From: Mycobacterium sp. E183
GTDB taxonomy: Bacteria > Actinomycetota > Actinomycetes > Mycobacteriales > Mycobacteriaceae
DNA: 34,302 nucleotides
Direction of reading: 5' to 3'
NCBI RefSeq assembly: GCF_001667735.1
Contig: NZ_LZJN01000092.1
Span: 1-34,302, forward strand
Made by a program: the position numbers and the translations under genes. Below, piece after piece: positions 1 through 9,408 of this stretch. How positions within the stretch are numbered: position 1 is the first letter of the stretch; every line of letters starts with the position of its first letter. The notes beneath the pieces are model-generated. The model made no database searches and had not been told where the DNA came from. It worked only from the letters and a program-made list of their open reading frames with translations.

Positions 1-162
1 AGCGGCCAGGCGCAGGCGACCTCGTACGACACCATGGGCCAGGTCAACCAGGCCTTCCGCAACATCGTCAACATGCTTCACGGTGTGCGCGATGGACTGA
101 TCCGCGACGCGAACAACTACGAGCAGCAAGAGCAGGCCTCGCAGCAAATCCTCAGCAGCTAG
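1..162 (+). CDS. esxM: ESX-5 WXG100 protein EsxM, 3' end only
   Basis: The window opens inside this gene; 53 codons and a TAG stop are visible in frame 1. The readable part holds the C-terminal helix of a CFP-10-like WXG100 protein, with the general type VII export signal YxxxE visible as YEQQE about 15 residues before the end. The WXG turn would lie upstream of the window. EsxM-family proteins pair with an EsxN-type partner and leave the cell through ESX-5. The partner esxN begins 50 nt downstream, which is the usual bicistronic arrangement. The family call rests on the conserved C-terminal helix and on the neighbour. Confidence 0.93.
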   Translation, partial: SGQAQATSYDTMGQVNQAFRNIVNMLHGVRDGLIRDANNYEQQEQASQQILSS

Positions 163-212
163 CGCTAAAAACCGCGGCTGCGTACCATTCCAGACATTAG
201 GAGAACACCGTT

Positions 213-497
213 ATGACAATCAATTACCAGTTCGGCGATGTCGACGCCCACGGTGCCTTGATCCGCGCCCAGGCCGCGTCTCTGGAGGCTGAGCACCAGG
301 CCATCGTTCGCGATGTGCTTGCTGCGGGTGACTTCTGGGGCGGTGCCGGTTCGGTGGCCTGCCAGGAGTTCATCACCCAGTTGGGTCGCAACTTCCAGGT
401 GATTTACGAGCAGGCCAACGCCCACGGGCAGAAGGTGCAGAGCGCCGGCAACAACATGGCCAGCACCGACAGCGCCGTTGGGTCCAGCTGGGCCTAA
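213..497 (+). CDS. esxN: ESX-5 secreted WXG100 protein EsxN
   Basis: A 94-residue ESAT-6-like protein with the WXG turn at W42-G43-G44 between two predicted helices. This is the standard family length. It is expected to form a heterodimer with EsxM and be secreted by ESX-5. The ATG is preceded by AGGAG at 199-203 with 9 nt spacing. From base 281 to 478 the gene is nearly identical to the second esxN at 8503, with one mismatch, whereas the first 68 bases differ at about one position in five; this points to gene conversion. Mtb9.9-family naming is from family knowledge; the sequence closely resembles M. tuberculosis EsxN. Confidence 0.96.
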   Translation: MTINYQFGDVDAHGALIRAQAASLEAEHQAIVRDVLAAGDFWGGAGSVACQEFITQLGRNFQVIYEQANAHGQKVQSAGNNMASTDSAVGSSWA

Positions 498-584
498 CCC
501 CAACTTCAGGCGCGGCAGCACACCAGACATCGGTGTGCTGCCGCGTCCTGCGGTTACCGTGCACTTTGACCCCTTGAGGTATTG

Positions 585-1487
585 ATGGACCAACAGACCG
601 CCCGTACCGACATCACCGTTAACGTCGACGGCTTCTGGATGCTCCAGGCGCTCCTGGACATCCGGCACGTCGCGCCGGAGCTGCGGTGCCGGCCATTCGT
701 CTCCACCGACTCGAGCGACTGGCTCAACGAGCATCCCGGCATGGCGGTGATGCGCGAGCAGGGCATCGTCGAAAACGATCAGGTGAACGAGCATGTGGCC
801 GCACGGATGAGGGTGCTGGCCGCGCCGGACCTCGAGGTCATCGCCCTGTTGTCGCGGGGCAAGCTGCTATACGGCGTGGTCGACGACGAGAACCAGCCGC
901 CCGGGTCGCGTGACATCCCCGACAACGAGTTCCGGGTGGTGCTGGCCCGTCGCGGCCAGCACTGGGTCTCGGCGGTACGGGTGGGCGGCGACATCACCGT
1001 CGACGACGTCGCCATCGCCGACAGCGCCTCGATCGCCTCCCTGGTGTTGGACGCCCTGGAGTCGATCCACCACGCGGAGCCCGCGGCCATCAATGCCGTG
1101 AACGTGCCGCTGGAAGAGATGCTGGAAGCGACCAAGTCGTGGCAGGAGTCGGGCTTCAACGTATTTTCCGGCGGCGACCTGCGGCGGATGGGCATCAGCG
1201 CCGCCACGGTGGCCGCGCTCGGACAGGCCCTCTCGGACCCGGCGGCCGAGGTCGCGGTGTATGCCCGTCAATACCGGGACGACGCGAAGGGGCCGAGCGC
1301 ATCGGTGCTGTCGCTCAAAGACGGTTCCGGTGGCCGCATCGCGCTCTACCAGCAGGCGAGGACGGCGGGGTCGGGGGAGGCCTGGCTGGCCATCTGCCCC
1401 GCAACCCCTCAGTTGGTGCAGGTGGGCGTCAAGACGGTGCTGGACACGCTGCCGTATGGCGAGTGGAAAACCCACAGCCGGGTCTGA
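585..1487 (+). CDS. espG5: ESX-5 PE/PPE chaperone EspG5
   Basis: A 300-residue protein of the EspG family, the cytosolic chaperones that bind the tip of the PPE helical domain in PE/PPE heterodimers and deliver them to their own ESX system. The recognisable parts are the N-terminal TVNVDGFWMLQALL stretch and a long conserved C-terminal half ending in EWKTHSRV. An in-frame TTG exists at 582, but ATG 585 follows a GAGGT at 576-580 and matches the usual family start. The two PPE proteins encoded from 9412 and 10738 are likely clients. A 264-nt spacer separates it from eccD5. Identification is firm from length, sequence and locus position. Confidence 0.95.
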   Translation: MDQQTARTDITVNVDGFWMLQALLDIRHVAPELRCRPFVSTDSSDWLNEHPGMAVMREQGIVENDQVNEHVAARMRVLAAPDLEVIALLSRGKLLYGVVDDENQPPGSRDIPDNEFRVVLARRGQHWVSAVRVGGDITVDDVAIADSASIASLVLDALESIHHAEPAAINAVNVPLEEMLEATKSWQESGFNVFSGGDLRRMGISAATVAALGQALSDPAAEVAVYARQYRDDAKGPSASVLSLKDGSGGRIALYQQARTAGSGEAWLAICPATPQLVQVGVKTVLDTLPYGEWKTHSRV

Positions 1488-1751
1488 CATAAGACGAAAC
1501 ATAAAGTTCACCAATGGCTTTGCACTCAACATGCGGTTGAGATGCCAACACGGCATACTTCTCTGAGAGATTCAGCAAATCTCAAACCACTGTCACCGAA
1601 GTTTTAATCGCAAGGCGGGGTAGATGGAATTCGGAATAGTCGGCCTGGACTTTCCCGGGGGCCGCAGCGCTCCGGAAGGTCGGCCGGCGCAGACTCCCGC
1701 CCGGTCGGCGGCACGGGGTTACACATTCACGACGGTAAGGGGTTCAGGGCG
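1488..1751. other. espG5-eccD5 intergenic region
   Basis: A 264-nt spacer with a visibly lower GC content in its first half. It holds one short hairpin, GAGATT at 1567-1572 pairing with AATCTC at 1578-1583 across a 5-nt loop, with no T-tract after it. No coding signal is convincing. It could hold a promoter for the eccD5 group, but no clear -35/-10 pair was found. Confidence 0.4.
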
Positions 1752-3263
1752 ATGACTGCGGTAGTTGAAGCGCTACAGCCTGACGTTGAGGGTATTTCGC
1801 AGCCTCGGGCGGTCGTGGTCGGCGTTATGGCCGGTGCGGGCGTACAGATCGGCGTCCTGCTGGACGCCAACGCCCCCGTCTCGGTGATGACCGAGCCGCT
1901 GCTGAAGGTGGTGAACAGCCGGCTCAGGGAGCTGGGCGAGACCCCGCTGGAGGCGACGGGCCGCGGCAGGTGGGCACTGTGCCTGGTTGACGGCACCCCC
2001 TTGCGTGCCACCCAGTCCCTGACCGAACAGGACGTCTACGACGGCGACCGGCTGTGGATCCGGTTCATCCAGGACACCGAGCACCGCTCGCAGGTCATCG
2101 AGCACATCTCCACCGCCGTCGCGGCAAATCTGAGCAAGCGGTTCGCCGCGATCGACCCGGTCGCCGCGGTGCAGGTCGGCGCGTCGATGGTGGCGGCCGG
2201 GGTAACCGCCGCCTCCGGCTTGCTGCTCTGGTACCGGTGGCACCACAACTCCTGGCTGCCTACGGCGTACTCCGCGGTGATCGCCGCGGTGGTGCTCGGC
2301 GTCTCCCTGATGCTCCTGATGCGGGCGCGCACCGACCAGGATCGCCGTATCGCCGACATCATGCTGCTGAGCGGCCTGGCGCCACTCACGGTCTCCGCGG
2401 CGGCGGCCCCGCCCGGCGGAGTAGGGTCCCCCCACGCCGTGCTCGGCTTCGGCGTTCTCACCATCGCGGCGATGCTTGCGCTCCGGTTCACCGGTCGGCG
2501 CCTTGGGCTCTACACCGCCCTGATCACCGTCAGCGTGGTCACCGCGATCGCGGCGCTGGCCCGGATGGTCGCGATGACCAGTGCCGTGACGCTGCTGACC
2601 AGCGTCGTCCTGCTGTGCGTGCTGGTGTACCACACGGCGCCCGCCCTCTCGCGGCGGTTGGCGGGCATCCGCCTGCCGGTCTTCCCGTCGGCGACCAGCC
2701 GGTGGGTGTTCGAGGCTCGGCCCGACCTGCCCACCACCGTGGTCCGCTCCGACGGCGGCCCCCCGGTCCTCGAGGGCCCCGCGTCCGTCCGCGACGTCCT
2801 GGTGCAGGCCGAACGCGCCCGCTCCTTCCTGACCGGCCTGCTGATCGGTCTCGGCGTGTTGATGGTCGTCTCGTTGACGGCGCTGTCGGACCCGCACACC
2901 GGTCAACGCTGGCTGCCGCTCCTGCTGGCCGGCTTCAGCGCCGGGTTCCTGATGCTGCGCGGACGCTCGTACGTCGACCGCTGGCAGGCGATCACCCTGG
3001 CCGTGACCGCCGTTCTCATCGTCGGCGCGGTCGTGGTGCGCTACGCGCTCGTCTTGCAGTCGCCCCTGGCGGTGTCGATCAGCGCGGCGATCCTGGTTCT
3101 GCTCCCGGCGGCCGGCCTTACGTCCGCGGCCGTGGTGCCGAACACCATCTACAGCCCGCTGTTCCGCAAGTTCGTGGAATGGATCGAATACCTCTGCCTG
3201 ATGCCGATTTTCCCGCTGGCATTGTGGTTGATGAATGTCTATGCAGCAATCCGCTACCGGTAG
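1752..3263 (+). CDS. eccD5: ESX-5 membrane channel subunit EccD5
   Basis: A 503-residue integral membrane protein. Residues of roughly 20-105 form the ubiquitin-like (YukD-type) cytosolic domain typical of EccD, and from about residue 140 to the C-terminus there are about eleven hydrophobic segments. EccD forms the membrane vestibule of the type VII complex together with EccB, EccC and EccE. The ATG at 1752 gives the expected N-terminus. Its last 29 bases overlap the start of mycP5, which suggests translational coupling. Length and domain order match the family, and nothing is truncated. Confidence 0.96.
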   Translation: MTAVVEALQPDVEGISQPRAVVVGVMAGAGVQIGVLLDANAPVSVMTEPLLKVVNSRLRELGETPLEATGRGRWALCLVDGTPLRATQSLTEQDVYDGDRLWIRFIQDTEHRSQVIEHISTAVAANLSKRFAAIDPVAAVQVGASMVAAGVTAASGLLLWYRWHHNSWLPTAYSAVIAAVVLGVSLMLLMRARTDQDRRIADIMLLSGLAPLTVSAAAAPPGGVGSPHAVLGFGVLTIAAMLALRFTGRRLGLYTALITVSVVTAIAALARMVAMTSAVTLLTSVVLLCVLVYHTAPALSRRLAGIRLPVFPSATSRWVFEARPDLPTTVVRSDGGPPVLEGPASVRDVLVQAERARSFLTGLLIGLGVLMVVSLTALSDPHTGQRWLPLLLAGFSAGFLMLRGRSYVDRWQAITLAVTAVLIVGAVVVRYALVLQSPLAVSISAAILVLLPAAGLTSAAVVPNTIYSPLFRKFVEWIEYLCLMPIFPLALWLMNVYAAIRYR

Positions 3264-5070
3264 TAGCAAGGTGTGGCGAGGGCGCGCATCCGCTGCGGCC
3301 CTCGCCGCAATCTTGCTCGCCTCAGGAGCATTGGCCGGCTTGCCGCCCGCCTCTGCGATTTCGCCGCCGACGATCGATCCCGGCGCGGTGCCGCCCGACG
3401 GCCCGCCCGGACCGCCGGCGCCGATGAAGCAGAATTCCTACTGCACCGAGGTCGGGGTGCTGCCCGGCACGGACTTCCGACTGCAGCCGAAGTACATGGA
3501 CATGCTGAACCTGCAGGAGGCGTGGCAGTTCGGGCGCGGTGCCGGCGTGAAGGTGGCCGTCATCGACACCGGCGTGAGCCCGCATCCCAGGTTTCCGCAC
3601 CTGATCCCCGGCGGGGATTACGTCATGGGCGGTGACGGGCTGTCGGATTGCGACGCCCACGGCACGATCGTGGCCTCGATGATCGGCGCCGCGCCGGCGA
3701 ACGGCGCGGGGGTGCCGCCGGCCGCGCCGCGCCGCCCGGTCACCATCCCCACCACCGAACCGCCGCCGAAGGCGCCGCCGCCCCAGACCGTGACGTTGTC
3801 ACCGTTGCCGCAGACCGTGACGATGGTTCCGCCTCCGCCGCAGGACCAGCCGGCCCCCGGACCTTTCGGCGCGCCGCCGGCGCCCGCGCCTCCGGCGGCG
3901 CCTCCGCCCGGTAACGGTCCGCCGCCAGGACCGGCGCAGCCCGGCCAGGCCCCGGCGGCCGGCCACGGCGGCGGCACGGTGACGATCCCGAGCTACTCCG
4001 GTGGGAGCCACGTCGTCGGGGTTGACTACCCACGCCCGCTGGATCCGCCGCCACCCCCGCCGCCCGCGCCGCCGGCGCCGTCGGCCGGCCCCGATGCGTT
4101 CAGCGGTGTCGCGCCCGACGTCGACATCATCGCGATCCGTCAGTCCAGCCAGGCCTTCGGCCTCAAGGACGCCTACACCGGCGACGAGGACCCGCAGACG
4201 CGGGCGAAAATCGACGGTGTCCAGACGATGGCCCGGGCAATCGTGCACGCCGCCAACATGGGCGCGCAGGTCATCAACATCTCGGATGTGACCTGCATGA
4301 GCGCGCGCAACATCGTCGACCAGCGCGCCCTCGGCGCGGCGGTGCGCTACGCGGCGGTCGACAAGAACGCCGTCATCGTGGCCGCCGCGGGCGACACCAA
4401 CAAGAAGGACTGCAAGCAGAACCCGCCGCATGATCCGTTGCAGCCCAACGATCCTCGCAACTGGAACTCGGTCACCACCGTCGTGACGCCGTCCTGGTTC
4501 AGCGACTACGTCCTGACGGTGGGGGCGGTCGACGAAGACGGCCGGCCGCAGACCGGGGGTCAGGGTCAGGGATCGACGAGCGTGGCCGGCCCGTGGGTGG
4601 GCATCGCCGCGCCGGGCACCGACGTCGTCGGTCTGTCCCCGCGTGACGACGGCGTCATCAACGCGATCGACGGACCGGACAACACGTTGCTGGTTCCCTC
4701 CGGCACCAGCTTCTCGGCCGCGATCGTGTCCGGCATCGCCGCGCTCGTCCGCGCCAAGTTCCCGCAGCTGTCGGCATACCAGGTCATCAACCGGTTGACT
4801 CGCACCGCCCGCGCACCGGCGCGTGGCGTGGACAACCAGATCGGCCACGGTATCGTCGATCCGGTCGCGGCCCTGACGTGGGACGTACCCGAAGGACCGT
4901 TGAAGCCCCCGCAGCAACTTTCAGCGCCGCTGAACATTCCGAGGCCCGCTCCGCACCGGGATATGGTGCCAGTGTGGGTGGCCGGCGGAGGCTTGCTCGC
5001 GGCGCTGCTGATCGGTGGGGGCGTGTTTGGTACGGCGATGCTGATGAAGCGATCGCGGAAGCAGCAATAA
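3235..5070 (+). CDS. mycP5: ESX-5 mycosin serine protease MycP5
   Basis: A subtilisin-like protease anchored on the outer side of the membrane; mycosins are needed to stabilise ESX membrane complexes. A signal peptide covers about residues 1-41. The catalytic triad is visible as D111 (VAVIDTG), H142 (CDAHGT) and S492 (GTSFSA). Between Asp/His and the rest of the fold lies a very long proline-rich insertion, about residues 152-288, a MycP5 trait that makes this copy 611 residues long. A C-terminal membrane helix (about 577-602) ends in a basic tail. The position after VAAAG, where many subtilases have Asn, is D387. ATG 3235 overlaps eccD5; ATG 3241 is an alternative that fits recalled homologues slightly better. 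Confidence 0.95.
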   Translation: MSMQQSATGSSKVWRGRASAAALAAILLASGALAGLPPASAISPPTIDPGAVPPDGPPGPPAPMKQNSYCTEVGVLPGTDFRLQPKYMDMLNLQEAWQFGRGAGVKVAVIDTGVSPHPRFPHLIPGGDYVMGGDGLSDCDAHGTIVASMIGAAPANGAGVPPAAPRRPVTIPTTEPPPKAPPPQTVTLSPLPQTVTMVPPPPQDQPAPGPFGAPPAPAPPAAPPPGNGPPPGPAQPGQAPAAGHGGGTVTIPSYSGGSHVVGVDYPRPLDPPPPPPPAPPAPSAGPDAFSGVAPDVDIIAIRQSSQAFGLKDAYTGDEDPQTRAKIDGVQTMARAIVHAANMGAQVINISDVTCMSARNIVDQRALGAAVRYAAVDKNAVIVAAAGDTNKKDCKQNPPHDPLQPNDPRNWNSVTTVVTPSWFSDYVLTVGAVDEDGRPQTGGQGQGSTSVAGPWVGIAAPGTDVVGLSPRDDGVINAIDGPDNTLLVPSGTSFSAAIVSGIAALVRAKFPQLSAYQVINRLTRTARAPARGVDNQIGHGIVDPVAALTWDVPEGPLKPPQQLSAPLNIPRPAPHRDMVPVWVAGGGLLAALLIGGGVFGTAMLMKRSRKQQ

Positions 5071-5089
5071 GGGCGGAGCAGTAACAGTC

Positions 5090-6286
5090 ATGAAAGCTCA
5101 GCGCAAACTCGGGTTGTCGTTGACGTGGCCACGGGTCACCGCGGTGTTCCTTGTCGACGTCGCCATCTTGGTGGTGGGCAGCCACTGCCCGGAGTCCTGG
5201 CAGGGCACCTATCGCATCGCGTTCTGGGTGGGTGTCGGCCTGGCGGTGCTGGTCGCGCTGCTCTCCCTGGTCACCTATCACGGCGTCACGGTGACCTCGG
5301 CGTTGGCCACCTGGCTATGGGACTGGTCCGCCGACCCGGGGACGGCTCTGGGCGCCGGCTGCACGCCGGTGCTCGACTACCAGCGCAAGTTCGGGCGCGA
5401 CAAGGTCGGCGTGCGCGAGTACGAGGGCCAGCTGGTGTCGGTCATCGCGGTGAACGGTGGTGACGACGACCCGTCGTCGCGCCACCGGCACCGGAACTCG
5501 TCGCCTACCCTGCTGGTGCAGGCTGTGGCTGATGGATTGCGGCAGTTCGACATTCACCTCGATAACATCGACATCGTGTCGGTCAAGGTGCGCCGCGGCG
5601 GCAACGCCGCCGAGTTGTCGAAGCTCGACGACTGGGGCCCCGAGGAGTGGGAGGTGGCCAACGGGCAGCCCACCTCGTACGTTCGCCGCACCTGGCTGGT
5701 GCTGCGGATGAACCCGCAGCGCAACATCGCCGCCGTGGCGGTCCGCGATTCGCTGGCTTCGACCTTGGTGGCGGCCACCGAGCGGCTGGCGCAGGACCTC
5801 GACGGAATCAATTGCGCCGCAAAGCCTTTGACTGCCGAGGAGATCACCGAGGTGGACCGCGCGGTGCTGGCGGATCTGGAGCCGACCTGGAGCCGGCCCG
5901 GCTGGCGCCACCTCAAGCACTTCAACGGCTTCACCACCAGCTTCTGGGTGACGCCCGCCGACCTGACCACCGACACCCTCGACGAGCTGTGGGAGGCGGA
6001 CACCGTCGCCACGGTGCTGACGGTCCGGCTCACCGCCCCCGCGGGCCGGCCGCAGGTGTCGGCCTGGGTGCGCTACCACACCGAGAAGCGGCTGCCCCGG
6101 GACATCTCCGCCGGCCTCAACCGCCTCACCGGACGCCAGTTGGCCGCGGTCCGCGCCAGCTTGCCCGCCCCCGCGACACACGCCACGCTCGTCGTGCCGA
6201 GCCGTGCCGTGCGTGACGACGACGAGCTCACGCTGTCGGTCGGCCAGTTGCGAGAGAGCCCGGCGGGCGTGCCTGTGGCGCAATGA
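5090..6286 (+). CDS. eccE5: ESX-5 membrane subunit EccE5
   Basis: A 398-residue protein with two N-terminal membrane helices (about residues 17-34 and 44-63) followed by a large cytosolic domain, the layout of EccE. EccE sits at the periphery of the ESX membrane complex. The start is 19 nt after the mycP5 stop, with GGAG at 5075-5078. Its TGA overlaps the ATG of eccA5 (ATGA), so the two are probably translationally coupled. A His/Arg/Asp-rich loop (HRHRNSS) occurs near residue 130. Its length is close to the usual roughly 400 residues. Confidence 0.94.
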   Translation: MKAQRKLGLSLTWPRVTAVFLVDVAILVVGSHCPESWQGTYRIAFWVGVGLAVLVALLSLVTYHGVTVTSALATWLWDWSADPGTALGAGCTPVLDYQRKFGRDKVGVREYEGQLVSVIAVNGGDDDPSSRHRHRNSSPTLLVQAVADGLRQFDIHLDNIDIVSVKVRRGGNAAELSKLDDWGPEEWEVANGQPTSYVRRTWLVLRMNPQRNIAAVAVRDSLASTLVAATERLAQDLDGINCAAKPLTAEEITEVDRAVLADLEPTWSRPGWRHLKHFNGFTTSFWVTPADLTTDTLDELWEADTVATVLTVRLTAPAGRPQVSAWVRYHTEKRLPRDISAGLNRLTGRQLAAVRASLPAPATHATLVVPSRAVRDDDELTLSVGQLRESPAGVPVAQ

Positions 6287-8115
6287 CGCGCCCGCAATCG
6301 ACCGCTGAGGGCGCCCGCAACGCGATGGTCGCCGGCCTGTTGGCATCGGGGATATCGGTCAACGGGCTGCAACCCAGTCACAATCCTCAGGTCGCGTCGC
6401 AGATGTTCACCACGGCCAGCAACCTGGACCCCGGCATGTGCGACGCCTGGCTGGCGCGGTTGCTGGCGGGGGAGCGCAGCATCGAGGTGCTCTCCGGCGC
6501 GTGGGCGTCGATCCGGACGTTCGGATGGGAGACGCGCAGGCTCGGGGTCACCGACCTGGAGTTCCGTCCCCAGGTTTCCGACGGGCTGTTCCTCCAGCTG
6601 GCCGTCACCAGCGCCGAGTCGTTGGCGTGTGCCTACGCGGCCGTCCTGGCCGAGGCCAAACGCTACGAGGAGGCGTCGGAACTACTCGACGGGGTGGAAC
6701 CGCGCCAGCCCTTCGAGCAGGAGCTGGTCGACTACGTGCGGGGCGTGTTGTATTTCCGCACCGGACGCTGGCCGGATGTGCTCAACCAGTTCCCCGAGGG
6801 CAAGGTCTGGCGACAGCCGGAGCTCAAGGCCGCCGGCGCCGCGATGGCGACGACGGCGCTGGCGTCACTCGGCGTCTTCGAGGAAGCATTGCGGCGCGGT
6901 CAGGACGCCGTCGAGGGTGACCGGGTGCCGGGCGCGGCCAACATCGCCCTGTACACCCAGGGCATGTGCCTGCGGCACCTGGGCCGCGAAGACGAGGCCG
7001 TCGAACTGTTGCGCCGGGTGTATTCGCGGGATCCGAAGTTCACCCCGGCCCGGGAAGCGCTGGACAATCCGAACTATCGGCTGGTCCTGACGGACCCGGA
7101 AACCATTGAGGCGCGGACGAATCCATGGGATCCGGATAGCGCACCCACCCGCGCCGAGACGGAGGCCGCTCGCCACGCGGAGGAGGCCGCGAAGTACCTG
7201 GCCGAAGGTGACGCGGAGCTCAACGCGATGCTGGGGATGGAACGGGCCAAGCGGGAGATCAAGCTCATCAAGTCGACGACGAAGGTGAACCTGGCGCGCG
7301 CCAAGATGGGCCTCCCCGTGCCGGTGACGTCGCGCCACACCCTCTTGTTGGGTCCGCCCGGAACCGGTAAGACGTCGGTGGCGCGAGCCTTTGCCAAGCA
7401 GCTGTGCGGCTTGACGGTGCTGCGCAAGCCGGTGGTGGTCGAAACCAGCCGGACCAAGCTGTTGGGTCGCTACATGGCCGACGCGGAGAAGAACACCGAG
7501 GAGATGCTCGAGGAAGCCCTGGGCGGGGCGGTGTTCTTCGACGAGATGCACACGCTGCACGAGAAGGGGTACCAGCAGGGCGACCCCTACGGCAACGCGA
7601 TCATCAACACGTTGCTGCTGTACATGGAGAACCATCGCGACGAACTCGTCGTCTTCGGTGCGGGTTATGCGAAGGCGATGGAGAAGATGCTCGACGTGAA
7701 TCAGGGTCTGCGCCGGCGGTTTTCGACCGTGATCGAGTTCTTCAGCTACACGCCGGACGAGCTTGTCGCGTTGACCCGGTTGATGGGCCAGGAGAACGAG
7801 GACGTTATCACCGAGGAAGCCGCCCATTCCCTACTGCCGTCCTACACCCGGTTTTATCTCGACGAGAGTTACTCCGAAGACGGCGATCTGATCCGCGGCA
7901 TCGACACCCTCGGTAATGCCGGATTCGTGCGCAACGTGGTGGAGAAGGCCCGCGATCACCGCAGTTTCCGCCTGGACGACGAGGACCTCGACGCGGTGTT
8001 GGCCAGCGAGGTCACCGAGTTCAGCGAGCGTCAACTGCTGCGGTTCAAGGAGCTGACCCAGGAGGATCTCGCCGAGGGTCTCAGCGCCGCAGTCGCCGAG
8101 AACAAGTCGACTTAG
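6283..8115 (+). CDS. eccA5: ESX-5 AAA+ ATPase EccA5
   Basis: A 610-residue cytosolic CbxX/CfqX-type AAA+ ATPase. The N-terminal half (about residues 1-270) is a TPR-like helical domain. The C-terminal ATPase has Walker A GPPGTGKT at 357-364, Walker B VFFDE at 417-421, and a run of arginines R477-R479 in the arginine-finger position. EccA is thought to strip EspG from PE/PPE substrates before export. It is the last gene of the tight eccD5-eccA5 cluster. A pair of strong hairpins begins 28 nt after its stop, so transcription probably ends there. Confidence 0.96.
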   Translation: MTRPQSTAEGARNAMVAGLLASGISVNGLQPSHNPQVASQMFTTASNLDPGMCDAWLARLLAGERSIEVLSGAWASIRTFGWETRRLGVTDLEFRPQVSDGLFLQLAVTSAESLACAYAAVLAEAKRYEEASELLDGVEPRQPFEQELVDYVRGVLYFRTGRWPDVLNQFPEGKVWRQPELKAAGAAMATTALASLGVFEEALRRGQDAVEGDRVPGAANIALYTQGMCLRHLGREDEAVELLRRVYSRDPKFTPAREALDNPNYRLVLTDPETIEARTNPWDPDSAPTRAETEAARHAEEAAKYLAEGDAELNAMLGMERAKREIKLIKSTTKVNLARAKMGLPVPVTSRHTLLLGPPGTGKTSVARAFAKQLCGLTVLRKPVVVETSRTKLLGRYMADAEKNTEEMLEEALGGAVFFDEMHTLHEKGYQQGDPYGNAIINTLLLYMENHRDELVVFGAGYAKAMEKMLDVNQGLRRRFSTVIEFFSYTPDELVALTRLMGQENEDVITEEAAHSLLPSYTRFYLDESYSEDGDLIRGIDTLGNAGFVRNVVEKARDHRSFRLDDEDLDAVLASEVTEFSERQLLRFKELTQEDLAEGLSAAVAENKST

Positions 8116-8142
8116 TTCGGTTCCGGCGCTTGTGCGCGGGAT

Positions 8143-8182
8143 GCGGGGAATCTGGATCCCCGCGGCCGGCACGAGCGGCCGC
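8143..8182 (+). terminator. tandem hairpins after eccA5
   Basis: GCGGGGA at 8143-8149 pairs perfectly with TCCCCGC at 8157-8163 across a 7-nt loop. An overlapping second hairpin pairs GCGGCC 8162-8167 with GGCCGC 8177-8182. There is no T-tract, which is common for mycobacterial terminators. It lies 28 nt after the eccA5 stop, at the end of the ESX-5 cluster. Confidence 0.5.
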
Positions 8183-8502
8183 CAGTACGAGACCGCCCGC
8201 CATACGCGTTCCATGTGAGCGTCATGCCGCGGTCTGACGGGAAAACCGTTGCGGCAAGCGGCCAGCGAGTCGATGCGCCACGCGCGGAAGCCGGTGAGTG
8301 GGCCGGCTTCGGCGGTGACGGATCGTGGTCGAGAACTACGCGTCGTCGGCAACGTCGCGACCGTCGAATCCGGGGTGGCAAGCAGGCGCGAAAACGACCA
8401 TGACCAGGAGAAACCAGCTCCCAGGAAACTGTCAGCAGCTAATCAGCGGCGCGACAGCATACCCGTTTTACCCTTCGTGTTGATGAACGGTAGGGGTACG
8501 CA
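8183..8502. other. spacer between eccA5 hairpins and second esxN
   Basis: No convincing gene is seen here. Short open frames exist, but their composition looks random and none starts after a good ribosome site. M. tuberculosis has lppT at about this position; no lipobox or signal peptide was recognised. The last part resembles the end of esxM (see 8402-8442). Confidence 0.5.
8402..8442 (+). pseudogene. possible decayed esxM 3' end
   Basis: Forty-one bases ending in a TAA resemble the last 42 bases of esxM (121-162). The final 26 bases match at 19 positions, including an uninterrupted TCAGCAGCTA, and one base is missing further upstream, which breaks the frame. The relic would stand 60 nt before the second esxN, much as intact esxM stands 50 nt before esxN. 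The similarity is short, so chance cannot be excluded. Confidence 0.35.
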
Positions 8503-8787
8503 ATGGCAATTAATTATCAGTTCGGCGACGTAGACGCGCACGGCGCCACGATTCGCGCTCAGGCGGCGTGTCTGGAGGCTGAGCACCAGGCCATCGTTCG
8601 CGATGTGCTTGCTGCGGGTGACTTCTGGGGCGGTGCCGGTTCGGTGGCCTGCCAGGAGTTCATCACCCAGTTGGGTCGCAACTTCCAGGTGATCTACGAG
8701 CAGGCCAACGCCCACGGGCAGAAGGTGCAGAGCGCCGGCAACAACATGGCCAGCACCGACAGCGCCGTCGGTTCGAGCTGGGCGTAA
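8503..8787 (+). CDS. second EsxN-family WXG100 protein
   Basis: A 94-residue WXG100 protein with the same WGG turn (W42-G44) as EsxN. Compared with EsxN it has only three changes, at residues 2 (Ala), 16 (Thr) and 23 (Cys), and none in the remaining 71 residues. AGGGG at 8492-8496 lies 6 nt before the ATG. No intact esxM precedes it, so it must either pair with EsxM from the main locus or act alone. It probably also uses ESX-5. Hairpins with a T-rich tail at 8852-8898 suggest it is a monocistronic unit. Cys23 adds to the conserved Cys50. Confidence 0.93.
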   Translation: MAINYQFGDVDAHGATIRAQAACLEAEHQAIVRDVLAAGDFWGGAGSVACQEFITQLGRNFQVIYEQANAHGQKVQSAGNNMASTDSAVGSSWA

Positions 8788-8851
8788 TTGCGTCTGAGAC
8801 CGAGGTAATTAGTTCGGGCCGACACGCGAGCCATGGTGCGAGCGTTAAGCC

Positions 8852-8898
8852 GCCGCCATTCGCGGCATCGCCCCGCATGCGGGCATTTTGTTGTTTTT
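8852..8898 (+). terminator. candidate terminator after second esxN
   Basis: A perfect hairpin, GCCGC 8852-8856 with GCGGC 8862-8866, is followed by a palindromic CCCGCATGCGGG (8872-8883). Then comes a T-rich run (8886-8898) that looks like an intrinsic terminator tail. It lies 65 nt after the stop of the second esxN. Confidence 0.45.
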
Positions 8899-9300
8899 AA
8901 TATGGCTTGAGGAGGTTGCGGCTCACAGCTATTGCAACAAATTCAAATAATGCAGCGAGGTCGGCCGAAGCGCGATTCGGCTGATTAACGCTTTCGGGGG
9001 GTATCGCGGTTTACCAGTTCTGTGTGAACCGTTGCTCTGCGTCGCTATAAGACGCTTAAACAGGCAATAGTTGAATTTGGTAGATAGCTGTCTGCGGACA
9101 ATCCTCACACCAGTCGGCAGTGCGATGACATTCACTTTTTACATTCCGTAAACGCGGCGGGAACGCGGGCCGAATACTTTTCGCTCACGATGATCGTATA
9201 TTGATTGAGCGGTGTTTGACTTGAGTCGGACGTCAATCTTGTCGGGGATATCAGCTAAGGAAGAGAATGGTCCGTTGTCTGCAGCATGCGAAATAAGCCC

Positions 9301-9408
9301 ATGTCTTCTGTAGCCGATTTCATGTGTTTCCTTAGAACCGCGGCGCGGATGCGGCCGAGGCAGCAAGGCCGCGCCTACCATGGCGGCCACTTGCGGGACC
9401 GGAGGTAG
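9301..9408 (+). CDS. possible 35-residue leader peptide
   Basis: An ATG at 9301 opens 35 codons rich in arginine that end at TAG 9406-9408. A second in-frame TAG (9409-9411) then directly precedes the ATG of the first PPE gene, so the peptide and the PPE share one frame split by two amber codons. The ribosome site of the PPE gene (GGAGG 9401-9405) lies inside its last codons. There is no clear ribosome site of its own. It may be a coupled leader or mere chance. Confidence 0.15.
   Translation: MSSVADFMCFLRTAARMRPRQQGRAYHGGHLRDRR

Noticed and set aside
1773..3269. 498-codon minus-strand frame opposite eccD5
   Set aside because: His-, Arg- and Gln-rich shadow of the third-codon-position GC of eccD5; no family features.
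8116..8402. Relic of lppT between eccA5 and the second esxN
   Set aside because: No lipobox, signal peptide or recognisable segment was found on the plus strand.
8909..8990. Strong GAGGAGG (8909-8915) suggesting a small gene
   Set aside because: The nearest usable start is a TTG about 16-17 nt away opening only 18 codons; the spacing is too long and there is no coding signal.
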